From positions 482,243 through 546,242 of the forward strand of contig CACRSC010000273.1 of NCBI GenBank assembly GCA_902651635.1: a stretch of DNA of 64,000 bases. Reading direction: 5' to 3'. The DNA comes from Mastigamoeba balamuthi (Eukaryota; Evosea; Mastigamoebida; Mastigamoebidae). The notes below the pieces were generated by a model. It did not search any database. It was not told the DNA's origin and worked only from the letters and a program-made list of their open reading frames with translations. Shown here piece by piece: positions 21,541 through 31,948 of this stretch. Numbering within the stretch: the first letter of the stretch is position 1; each line of letters begins with the position of its first letter. The position numbers were made by a program, and so were the translations under genes.

Positions 21541-23536
21541 TTAGATCTGCTTCTCCTGGATCCACCTGTCAAAGATGGCTATGCGCGTGTCAGTCACAAT
21601 TGTTGGCATTGAGCAAAAGCGTACCGTATCCGGCGGGAGGGAGGTAGTAAGAGACCATGTGGCCCGCCCCCTTGACCGTGGCAAAGGTGATCCTGTCGTA
21701 CTCGATCACGCCGCCAGCGACCTGCCCGTCGAGGTGCCACGTGCGCCACGCGTTCTTCACCGGCCTGCCGCGGCACGCGATCCACTTGGCGGTGCCCATG
21801 AACGGGATGCAGCCGTCCAGGTCGCCGCTGAAGATGAGGATGCGCCAGTGGGGCGCCGCCTCGAAGAAGTGGTCGAAGTACGGTATCATGTCGTCGTTGC
21901 CGTCCGAGTCGCTGTAGTTGAGGTGCGGCGCGAACGTGTCCCACTTGGTGGGGCGAGCGTGGATGGCCTTCTGGACAGACTCCTGGTTCATGTAGGCGAC
22001 GACGTGGTTGTCGATCTAAGGGGGCAACGGTCAGCAACCCATGCGAGCCATGGCGGCGCGGACTCACGCAGGGATCGAACGCAATGTCCTGCAGGGGCGA
22101 CTTGGCCCGCTTGTTGAGGATGATGTTGGCCAGCGGGCTCCACCTGGACACGTACTGGAGGCCCTTGTCGAAGCACTTGGGCGAGTTCACGTCGTAGACC
22201 TGCCCGGGCCGTGTGTCAACTTCGATTTCATTCCAGTGGGGGCCCCACTCACGTCGATGTCGCGGGGGATGTACTCGATGCAGATATCGATGGCGTCGAG
22301 GCAGGCCACCGAGGGCTTCTTCCAGGCGTCGCTGCTGCAGTTGGAAAGGTAGCTCTGCCAGTTGCACCGCGCGACGGCGTTCGCGTAGGCCTGGTGAGGC
22401 AGAAGGCCGTGCGAGTACATGAACGTGACGTAGTTCCACGCATCCGCGTAGGGGTCGCGGTCAAAGAGGAACCCGTCGGCGTTGATGAACGGGTTCCCGA
22501 TCATCAGGCCGGCCAGAGGGACCTGCCCGGCAGTGTCCCTCTTGAGGATCTCCGCCGCGAGCTCGGGAACGTAGTGCCCTCTGTCGCAGCACACGAGAGA
22601 TGAGAGACATTGGGCGGGCAATGATGCGTACCCGTAGGACTCGCCGCTGATGTAGAGCTTGTGCTTGGCAAACTCGGGGAACATCGAGAGCCAGTTGACT
22701 GAGCGGGGCACGGGTGAGCGCAACGAAGGCCGGAGGGGATTGGGAGATGCTCGAGGCGGACCAATGAACCGGTAGTTGTCGAAGGCGGTCTGGGCGTCGT
22801 TGGTGGTGAGGTCGCTGTCGTAGTCCGAGAAGCTGAAGCCGACGCCGATGGGTGCTGCGCCACACCCACCCGGGTCAGCAACGGGCGCAGTACGACGCAC
22901 TGAGAGGCGCACCCTCGACGTAGATGACGTTGGCGACCTTGTTCCACGAGTACGGGTTGGGGGTCAGCGTCTTGCCGTCAGTGTCGGGCCTTGGGAACAG
23001 CCAAGATCGGTCAGAGAAAAAAACTCGCGGGACCGAATAGAGAAAAAGTGACGACAACTGGGGTGTTCGGTGTGGGCAGTGGTGCGCTCGGTGTGGACAT
23101 GTGCAAGGGGGAGAGAGGGGTGTCTGCGGGGCTCGTGCGCGGGGGTTACCTGAAAGGGCCGTGCTCGGTGAAGAAGCCGATAAGAGAGGAGGCGCCGGGG
23201 CCGCCGTTCATCCAGAGGACCAGAGGGTCGTTGGCGGGGTCGCGCTCCGACTCGACGAACCAGTAGAACAGGTTCTTGTTGTGGGCCGCGTCGATGTTGA
23301 CGTAGCCCGAGTACATGGCGAACGCGGGCTTGCCCGTCTGCGGGGGTGTCCGGTGTCCCGATAAAGGTCAGCCGTGTTTGCTTGTTGGCGCACTGTGCGA
23401 GCAAGCGTTCGGTTCCCCCCGATCCGGTTCCGCGACGCACGAGACCCGGCAGGGACAGAATGCGGTGGTCCTCGGGGGCGCACATGCCCAGCTGCGCGAC
23501 GACGAGAAGGGACACGAGAGCGCACCACATCTCCAT
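21541..23536 (-). CDS. Serine carboxypeptidase, peptidase family S10, secreted or lysosomal
   Basis: Removes C-terminal residues from peptides at acid pH. Model complement(join(21541..21578,21625..22015,22068..22199,22253..22580,22632..22698,22762..22854,22913..22989,23150..23337,23441..23536)), 437 aa, frame exact. An N-terminal signal peptide ([19 protein letters not shown]) is followed by ILSLPGL and AMYSGYVNI. Catalytic and binding motifs: [14 protein letters not shown] (oxyanion hole), [15 protein letters not shown] (Ser), [10 protein letters not shown] (Asp), VKGAGHMV (His). The second Ser after GASS replaces the usual GCSS. Introns are 46-160 bp, two with canonical GTGAGT. Confidence 0.95.
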
Positions 23537-23703
23537 ATCAAGCAGAGAGATGCCTGCTTACGAAGTGCACAAGGTGCAAGGAAATGAAAAAAAGGGGGGA
23601 GGATCGCCCGCTGAGGGGATCGTGACGTATAAACACGATTCATTGGCTGAACCTGCGTGAATCCCCACACCCGACACCCCTCACCGGCCGGCCTCTTGAA
23701 ACC

Positions 23704-25731
23704 TCACGCATCCAACCAACCGTTTTTCTTGAGGAAGGACAGGACTTTCGAGTACTTTTTCGAGTCTGCGGGCGTCTGGTCAGTTCGAAGGCCATCAGCT
23801 TGCTTGCGACTTACCCAGGCCGACGGGCGGGGTGGAGGGGGCCACGCCGCTCTTACAGATGTTCCACATAACCCAATCCCTCGTCGCAAAGTACACATCG
23901 GGAGGAATCCTGCTCCGAGCAGTGCGTGAGTTGGCCGCCTGTTGGGCAAGTACAAAATTACTTGATGGTGGCACAGAGGGTCTCCTCGGTGCCCGAGAGC
24001 TTGTCGACACCGGGGAGCTGCCTGACAGAGAAGGACGACTGGTCTCCGAAGCGGAACTTCTTTGTAGGCGGCGTGTTCTTCAGCGGTATCCTATGTGGCG
24101 TCTTCTCGGTGAACACGTACCCGTCTCGCTTTCTCCGCTCAGCGGCCTCTTCCTGCGATAACCTGTGAGTGTGCGAGTGACCAGCGGGAGAATGGTTCAC
24201 CCTCTTCCTCTTCTCTTGCTCGTAGACTTTGGTCTCGGCAATGGTCGTTATTCCGCACTCTCGGTACGACTTCCACACCTCGATATCGCTCTTCATGACA
24301 AACTCGCCTATCCCACGGGGGCAGTGCTCAGACGCGAGAGCAGATGGCAGCAGCTCTCTTACTGGCGACACCGTCGGACAACTTGAAGTATTCCTCGAGA
24401 GTGGTCGCCTGGAGGAGCGCTCGGAGAGCAAGGACCTGCGACCGCCGTTGCTCGCAGAAGGTCGGGTACGCCTTCTTGAACAGCATGTGGGACTGCACGG
24501 CACGTTAGAACTGCAACGGGCAAGGTACGCGGACCCTCTTTGCTTTCATTAGCTCGGTCTTCTCAACGAAGTCCTTGAGCCTCCGTCGTTCGCGGACGAT
24601 TGCCGTATAGCCCTCCACGGCCTTTAGCTTATCCTCTGCGACAGAACGTCAGCCAGAGAGCAGAGCAGAGCAGAGCAGAGCAGAGCAGAGAGAGAGAGAG
24701 AGATTGCCACTTGCCTCGCTCGGCTGGGGTGTCTGTGGGGAGGAGAGAGATGTCTCGGACGGCCAGCTCTGCCTCGTCCTCCCACTCGACCTGGAAGTCG
24801 TGCCTCCGACAGTTGTAGTTTGCCTCCCCCTCCTGCGGAGCAGCCGTCTGAGCCACTGGCTCGCTAGCGGAGGCACGGGAGAGGGAGGGCAAGCGGGCAG
24901 ACCATCAAGGGCCGCGGGGCAAAGGTGTCCGGGTAGTCGACGCTCACGATCTCCTCCACCGAGGGCCCCGACTGGTCTTGCGAGGGCACGCAGTCATCGG
25001 GGAGCTGCAGGCCACCGACAGTGTCCGCGGCGACTCGAGCAGCGCCCACCAGCGCGTCCAGGTCCTGTGGCCCGAGCATCAGAGCAGAGGGAGGCAGAGA
25101 GCTGCAGGTACGGGGAAGGGGGAGGAGTCCGAGCTGAAGTAGGCTTTGGTCCAGTGGCTCCTGCACTCCTCGGGCGACCGCGTGCCCACGTGCTCCGAGA
25201 CCTCGCGCCAGCTCAGGTTGTAGATGTCCAGGCCCTCCAGCAGCACCAGCTCCTCAAACGCCGTCCACCCGTCCTCGAACATCACGAAGCCGAGCTCGCT
25301 CTGCAGGCGCCCAGGTGACGGCCCAGGCGCACGTGCGTTCGCCAACGCAGGAGACACGCCAGCAGCAGGGGGGTGTAGGAAATTGGTAACGAGGAAGATA
25401 GCTGAATCTACGCAGCCGGCTCACGGGTATGAGGAAAATGTGCGTTTTCTTGTGTCGGCCCGTCTCTGCGCCGCTGTGGTAGCACTTGAGGCAGAGGTCG
25501 AAGTCGCTGCACTGCCAGCACTTGACCCTGTTGGCCAGCGGGCCGGAGACGGTTGGGCCGGTGAGAAGACGGATGGGCCGCGTGGGCCGCGACGCGGCTG
25601 CGTGCCTCTCGTCGTAGCCGATGCCCGCCTCGCAGATGTTGCAGCTGTACTGGGGGGCTCCGCTGTGGGCGGCGTTAGTCGTGCGGGCGCCAGGGGAGCG
25701 CGGACCCTGTGAACGCCTGCTTGTCCTTCAT
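23704..25731 (-). CDS. ada2: ADA2-type transcriptional adaptor (ZZ, SANT, SWIRM)
   Basis: Subunit of SAGA-like histone acetyltransferase complexes that supports Gcn5. Start MKDKQAFTG at 25731; a 43-bp intron then leads into a ZZ zinc finger (YSCNICEAGIGYDER, then RVKCWQCSDFDLCLKCYHSG and HKKTHIF). A SANT/Myb domain follows (DGWTAFEELVLLEGLD, WREVSEHVGTRSPEECRSHW). The ADA2-specific block RRHDFQVEWEDEAELAVRD comes next. The C-terminal SWIRM region lies in KYSKVLSFLKKNGWLDA and preceding exons. About ten exons; the middle ones (about 23950-24620) are assigned by order only. Upstream of the ATG, GATATC and a TATAAAA stretch lie within 45 bp. Confidence 0.88.
24653..24703. repeat. AGAGC/AG microsatellite in an ada2 intron
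   Basis: Tandem GCAGA units (about seven) run straight into a dinucleotide GA tract. It sits between coding blocks of ada2, so presumably in an intron. A likely length polymorphism, otherwise unremarkable. Confidence 0.8.
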
Positions 25732-25984
25732 TTTTTATACCTCTGAGGCAAGAATCTTCCAGATATCAGGCCCCCAGCTGTCCAACAGGCGAGGCTCGGC
25801 GCGCAGTTCCGCTGGTCGAGCGTACGCGCGCGGGGGACCTAATCTCGTCTGGTTCTTCCCGCCTTCTATCCTCCGGGCCCGTTTGAATTATGATATCCAA
25901 ATATCTGTGACGTTGGCGTTGTTGGTGGTGTGTTTTTCGGCTGGTGCGCGCGAGTGTTTCGGCTGCGCTGCCCCGCAAACCCCA
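25732..25984. promoter_or_regulatory. Divergent promoter, ada2 / SR-type protein
   Basis: 253 bp between opposite starts. It contains GATATC on each side: CCAGATATCAGG near 25760, then ATGATATCCAAATATCTGTG near 25888-25907, again paired around a short centre. Confidence 0.45.
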
Positions 25985-27095
25985 ATGGAGACAGACAACC
26001 CCGAGATCCAGCCCGAGGCTCCCGCCCCCGCCGCCCCCTCCGAGGAGCAGCAGCAGCCCGCTCCCGCCTCGGCCGAGGAGCCGTCCAAGGCCTCGCCCGC
26101 CGCCCCCAAGGACAAGTCCAAGTCGCGGTCCCGCTCGCGCTCGCGCTCGCACTCGCACTCGCGCTCGGCGCGAAGGAAGTCCAAGTCGAGGTCGCGGTCG
26201 CGGTCGAGGTCGAGGTCGCGCGACAGGAGGAGGTCGGGGAGGTCCTCGAGGCGCTCGCGGTCGCGGTCGAGGTCCAAGAGCCCCAAGCACAAGCACGACT
26301 ACAAGCGCGAGGAGCTCGAGCGCAAGGAGCAGAAGAAGGAGTTCAACCGCGCCCGCAAGGAGTCGGAGAAGCGCTCGGTGACGACACAGGTTTCTCTCCC
26401 CCCCCGTTCTGCTTCCCTTTTTCTATCCCCCCGTGGGAGAGCCGGTGACGTAATCGGTAACCGTAACCCCCCCGTGGGGAGGGCATTCGCGCACGCGCAG
26501 CTGTCGATCGACGAAGCGTGGAGGCGCAGCGCGTGGGTCAACACCACGAAGATGACAGGCAACGTGTACGTGACGCTGCTCGCGAAGATGCAGAAGTTCG
26601 GCCGCGTCGAGTGGCTCAAGTAAGCCAAGTCACATTCCCCCTCCCACCGTCCCCCGCGTACTGACGTCACTGCATAGGGCGTTTGACGACCTGGACACTT
26701 ACGTGGCGCTGTACCTGAGCGAGTCCGACGCCGACCGCGCGATCAAAGCGTCCTCCGATTCCCTGCCGATCACGAGGCCGTCCAAGTGCCTGGTTGTCGA
26801 GTCGGAGCCGACTGTCGACACGGAGAAGCTGCGCCAGGCCCTCAAGTACGCCATCCCCAGCAGTCGTTGTTTGCAGTTGCAGTTGCAGAAGGTGGTGTAG
26901 TTGCTCACCGAGTCCGCGTTCTGTTTGTATCTGTTGTTGCATTGCCTCCTCTCCCCAAGGGATGCAGAGGTCGTCGAGGAGGACGGAAAGCTGCTGGCCA
27001 AGTTCGAAACGTACAAGGAAGCCATGGGTGCGGTTCTGGCACACACTAAGTCCAGCATTGACAGTGCAAAGCTCGTCCTGTCATTTGCCAAGTGA
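25985..27095 (+). CDS. SR-type RNA-binding / splicing protein
   Basis: Model join(25985..26389,26501..26619,26678..26862,26968..27095), 278 aa, frame exact. Residues 1-40 are Pro/Glu/Ala-rich. Residues about 42-100 are a dense RS domain (alternating Arg-Ser with a short HSHS run). A charged KREELERKEQKKEFNRARK helix follows. The C-terminal 140 residues look RRM-like: KMTGNVYVTLLAKMQKFG, then LVVESEPTVDTEKLRQAL and LLAKFETYKEAMGAV. The match is structural, with no canonical RNP1 octamer, so the RNA-binding call is tentative. RS proteins act in spliceosome assembly in the nucleus. Confidence 0.7.
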
Positions 27096-28762
27096 TTGCC
27101 CTGCTGGATGATCTCAGGTGACCAGATGTTGAAAGCTCTTTCCATCAGAAACCCACAGATCCAAATGGCTCACTGCCTTGCTTTCTTTCCTGGTTAACAT
27201 AGGCAGTCACTGTCAAGTTGACATTATGTCAGTCAACTTGGGGGGGTAATGTCATACCAGGGAAGAAGGTGAAGGACTGAAACACCCTGCCATGTAGGAA
27301 TATGGTACGAATCACAGTGACTTACATTTGATAAATAAGTGAAGAGTATCCAGAAATCTATCCAAAGAACAAGGACTTTTCTGTGCAAGAGGCCTGGTCA
27401 GCAACAGACAATTTCTTGTCAAAACACAAGGCATAAGAACTTCCCTTCATGCAATTACTATTTAAATGTTCTCATACAGGAGCAGTGATGAGAGCAGTGC
27501 CAGCAGCAGTAGCAGTGGCAGTGGGAATCACCTGTGACTTTCATCTTCATTGAATATGTTATTGATGACAATACAGTTTAAGAATCCGAAAGATTCAGTT
27601 CCATGCCTGTGTAACAAATAGAACCACAATTCTCTGAATGTACCTCAGCCTGTGTTTCTTGCTTTCCCAGTGATTCACTGTGTAGACACCATTCATATTT
27701 ACATCAAAGAAATCCTTAACCACTTGAAAACCACATTGATGAGAGGCTCAGAGGCTCTTAGGTCTAAGATAACACACTTCATCAAGAAAGATAAGCCATT
27801 CCTGAATGGTGAGATTTTCCCTGCCTATTTACAGTGCAGATCTGGGGGAATTGCTGTCTATCACAGCCTTACAGGACTCAGTATGAACTGCCTGAAGCAT
27901 ATCATGCAGCAGTGATATAAGATTGCTAATAAGTGTATTAATACTGGCATACATTGGACATGCTCTTCTCTGAGATGGGCAGATTGCCAAATATTACTCA
28001 GAACACTTGAATAATGTCAGACTGCTGTTCAGAATGAAGCTAAAGGAAGCACTCACTGGAATCACTTGTAGATTGACTTAGCTGGTATTTGTCTTTATAG
28101 ATATCCTCAGATTAGACTTCACTCTGAACAGTCAGTCACTCATTTTAAAGTAAGAAAAAATTACTGTTATTCTCAGGAGGATTCATACTATTTGAATGAA
28201 AAAGAACAGTACTGCACAGGTTCATGGTTCTTATGGGTAGAAGTAATATGTGTGCAAATTGTGAAATTATACTCACCAGAGATCTTTGGTAATACCTTTC
28301 TGAAATGATGGAAGAGTGGTCCCAGATCAATGTGCTGTAAAATGAAGATGCAGAAGAGAATATCTTTGCATGGGATCAATAGATTGTCTACAGTATATGC
28401 ATTTTATATACACTCTTAGGCAAAGAATTCTCAGGGGGGTTGGGCACAGCAACAGTGAATCAAAGAAGAAGAAGATATACAACAGAGCTCTCCAGATTTT
28501 CTATTTCCCTATCAAGTTGGCAATTGAAGACAGCAAAAACAAAACAAAGTGACTGTGCTTCTTGGGGCTTTCAACCCATGGATGTCTAAGAAGAGTCCAG
28601 TGATTCTTGATCTTTCTAATTACAATTTCAATTTTTGCTCTAGTATTCTTCATGCTGCTGTTAAGAGTACCTTGATCCCAAGATGTGTGTGGTGGACTGA
28701 ACACCTCGTGTCATGAATAATGATTGCTATCAGTTGCTTGGATTGGTTCCCTGTCTCAGAAT
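27096..28762. other. AT-rich, CpG-depleted island between convergent genes
   Basis: About 1.67 kb between the 3' ends of the SR-type and Hook-like genes. It is far more AT-rich than its flanks and reading line by line shows only about three CG dinucleotides, while TG and CA are plentiful. No gene with family support is present. The longest open stretch (27652-27915, 87 codons, including a KKDKPFLNGEIFP segment) may be a relic of a mobile-element protein. A GCAGTGGCAGTG-type run is near 27480-27530. Decayed repeat DNA under CpG methylation is the likely reading. Confidence 0.6.
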
Positions 28763-31619
28763 TTACTGGTTGGCAGAGGGCTCCTTGCTCTGGTCCTGGC
28801 TGTCCAAATCCTCCAGCGACAGTCTCCTGCGTGTGCTTGGCCTCTGCGTGCTGGTGGAAGCAGGGTCATGATGGGTAGCGGGCGGTACAACCCTCCTTCC
28901 CGCAGCCGCAGACGAGCCCCATGGTGCTCTCGCCTTCGCCGCCGCAGGCCCGACGGGGTTCCTTGGTGCTGGTGCTTGCATCGGTCGTGCTGTGGAAGCT
29001 GCAGGCCTCGCGCCAGATGCTATGGTACTCGTCGAATGCGCTCTCGCATGACCGGCCTGCCTGCTTGTCGATGTCGATGCAGACGTCGCCGGGTGGGGTA
29101 CCAGTCTCGCAGTCGCCGGCCTGAGGGACATTGCCGAAGACACCGTCCTCGACGACACCGTCGGGGCCCCTGCGCTCACAAGGGTCGACAGGGACAGCGG
29201 CTGGTGTACTGGGGGCGGGCGAGGGGCCGCTGGCTGCTGAGACTTATGAGGGGCATCAGCAGCACGACGCGCGAGGGCGTAGACAGCGTTGAGCATGAGG
29301 TCGTTCTCGCGGCGGTGAGCCTCGTCCTCGCGCAGGATCTGGGCGCGGAGGTCCGCTGCGACAGCCTCTAGTCCGCGGCGAGCGTCCGTCTCGGTCATGA
29401 GCTGCTGCCTGAGATCCTGCAGCTGCTCCTTGAGCGCAGCCGTCTCCTCGGCGACCGCAGCTGCGGTGGCCTCTGCGTAGTCTTCCTCGATAGCAGAGGA
29501 TCTCGCCGAAGACGGGCGGCTGAGCGACGCGTCGAGCGTCGTGCGCTCGAGGGCAGCGGACAGCTTCCTCACTCGGCGCTGCGACCTGCTGAACAGCTCC
29601 TGAAGCGTGTCGAGCGTCTGCAGGCTGGCCTGCGCGTCGACAGCTGGCCCCTGCTCACCCAGCTGTGCCTTGAGCCGCTCGTTCTCCTGAGCGAGCGCTG
29701 CGCGCTCCTCTTTGAGGGCCGCCAGCTCCTTGCTGTGACGCATCGCGTTTTCAGGTCCCGATGGCGATGCGTTGTACATACCACGTCTCGGCGTGCTGCG
29801 CGCTCAGGTCGTCGATGCGCTTCTTCAGGCCCTCGTTGACCGAGGTCATGAGCTCCGCATTCTCCGGCTCGCTCTGGGCGGGCTCCGCGTCGGTCTTGTG
29901 CGTGAGGTCGAGGATGTGCCCTCGCAGCTCCGTGTTGAGCAGGCGCTCGTCCTCGAGCATCTTCTTGAGCTGCTCCACTTGCTCGACTCCCGACGACGAG
30001 AGCTGCTCCCTCAGGCTCGCGCACTCGGCCTCGAGCCGCGCAATCCTCTCCGTGCTGACATAAGGCGGGGAGTCAGGGCGCAGCCATCAAGCGGGCAGTG
30101 GGCGTGCGTTTCGGGGTTGGTATTGATGGGCTCGTCCGTCGGAAGCCTGCGGGCAGACCCACCAAGGGACTTGTTCGCTTGGCGCCGCGTCGCCTGCTCC
30201 AAGTCGCCCTCGAGCTGCGCGAGCTTCTTGCGGTACACGCTCAGCATGCTGGCAGCCCCTTTAGAGAACATCGAGAAGGCGGGAGAGCAGAGCAGTCTAT
30301 CCGCACGACTCCTTGTCGGCGAGCAGGGCAGCGGATGCGCTGGACTCGCTCTTGTGCTGGCTGACCTCGACCTCCATCTGGACGAGCTTGAGCGACGTCT
30401 GCGCCAGCTCGGCCTTGTACCTCTCGAGCTGCTCCTTGAGGCGCTCTGCCGCGCGCTCCTTGACCTCGAGCGCCGCCACGCGCGCGCTGGCGGCCTCGTG
30501 CGCTCGCGCGAGCTCCAGCACGCGCTGCTCGAGCCCCTGTATGTCCGACTCGCGGTCGCGCAGCCTCTGCTGCAGCGCGCTCGTGTCCCTGGGCTCCGCC
30601 GCCCGCGAGCTGAGCTCCTTGCACCTGTCGCGCAGCTGCAGGCACTCCTCGGCCGTCTTCTCCATCTGCCTGCGCAGCGCTGCCAGCGCCCCCGCCTTGG
30701 CCTCGATCTCCTCCTTGAGCAGGCTGTTCTCCTCCACCGCGGTCCTGAGCGTTCGGGGGGCGTCAGCCGAGGCACTCTCTCCTCACCCCCTCTCCCCGTC
30801 GCGAGACGCACAGGCGGTCCCTGCGGGCCTTCTCGAGCTCCTCCTCGCGCGAGATCTCTGCGAGGGTCGCTGTGACGGCGCCGTTCCTGTACTGCTGCTG
30901 CTCGGCCTGCGCGCGCTGCCTCTCCTCGACGGCGCGCTGGCAGCGCTCGCGCTCGGCGGCCAGCTCCAGCTCGAGCGCCGCCGCCCTGTCCTCGAGCTTG
31001 CGCTGCGCCTCCCGCATCGCCGCGATGGCCGCGTTGTCCCTGTCGACCTGCTCTGCCAGCGCCCGCGCCGTGTCGCGGCCCGACGGCGACTTCATCGCGA
31101 GCTTCAGCGGCGACTCGGGCACCTCGGCCGGCATGTCCAGCGCCCGCTGCACCGCCGCCTCGAGCATCTCCTGGTCCCCCGCCGGCATCCCCAGTATCCG
31201 CTCGACCTCGCCCTGCGCCCCCGCGCTGTGCACCGCCGCCGCCACCAGCAGCGACGCCAGCAGCGCCGCGTGGCGCCCGTCGCCCGCCGCCACCAGCCGC
31301 GCGCTGACGTCGGCCGCGCGCGAGCCGGGGGCGCTGACGCTGTCCTCGAAGAAGGCCTCGAGGGCGCGCTTGGCGGCGTCGAGATACTCGGCGGGCGCGC
31401 TGCCCGCGGGCAGCGTGTCGTACGCGCGGGCCGCGTGCTCGGGTATTCTGCAGCGGGTTTGCGCGGGTGAAACCGGTGACGCGGGGGCGGGAGGGGCGCG
31501 GGGCGCGCGGACAGGTGCAGGAGGATGGTGCGGGCGATGTCGCCGTCGGCGAGGTCGGCGAGGGAGGCGCAGTGGACGCCCGGGAAGCCGTTGAGCCACG
31601 CGACCAACGCTCCCTCCAT
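28763..31619 (-). CDS. Hook-like microtubule-linker protein
   Basis: The N-terminus (MEGALVAWLNGFPGVHCASL, then LADGDIARTILLHL) resembles the Hook/calponin-type domain that binds dynein light-intermediate chain. It continues after an intron as RIPEHAARAYDTL. Then come long coiled coils (EAQRKLEDRAAALELELAAE, EENSLLKEEIEAKAGALAAL, RDRESDIQGLEQRVLELARA, LKKMLEDERLLNTELRGHI) in at least six exons. The C-terminal about 150 residues are Ser/Ala/Pro-rich and low-complexity, ending SKEPSANQ. Expected role: cargo adaptor for dynein transport; target unknown. The gene-strand promoter holds GAGATTTCG and GGGAAATCTCGG, an inverted pair. Some exon joins near 30060-30300 are not resolved. Confidence 0.7.
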
Positions 31620-31948
31620 TTTTTGCAATAAAAGATCCCAGCCCCCGAGATTTCCCGCGCAAAATCGAAATCTCTGATAAGACTTTTCCAGCAAAACAGC
31701 ATACAAACCCTGTGAATCTTGGGCGGGAAAGGGGAGTCGTGGCTTTCTCTATTGTGACCCAGCGGCGTAAGAGAAGCTTCGCCGAGTGTTCGCATCGTCC
31801 GCGTCGACAGTGCTCGCTGAGGTTAGTCGTCTACGGGGACCCCCAGCTGGTCGTCGGGGGGTGATTTACTGGTGGGCGATTTCTCTGTAGAAATAATTGT
31901 GGGCGGACAGTCGGCACGTCTCTGTGGTCGACCACGACGAAGCACCCG
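31620..31948. promoter_or_regulatory. Divergent promoter region, Hook-like / SET-domain gene
   Basis: About 330 bp. Near 31645-31675 the plus strand reads CCGAGATTTCCCGCGC followed by CGAAATCTCTG, an inverted pair of the recurrent element; TTTCCCGC also resembles an E2F-type site. The plus-strand side has GCGATTTCTCTG at about 31876. No coding segment is recognised. Confidence 0.35.

Noticed and set aside
26120-26285. Tandem repeat at the RS-encoding segment considered as a microsatellite or CRISPR-like array
   Set aside because: It is coding sequence for an Arg-Ser domain in frame with a supported gene; no spacers, and the genome is eukaryotic.
27652-27915. An 87-codon frame in the first AT-rich island
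   Set aside because: No family, unusual codon use, no upstream element; at best a decayed mobile-element relic.
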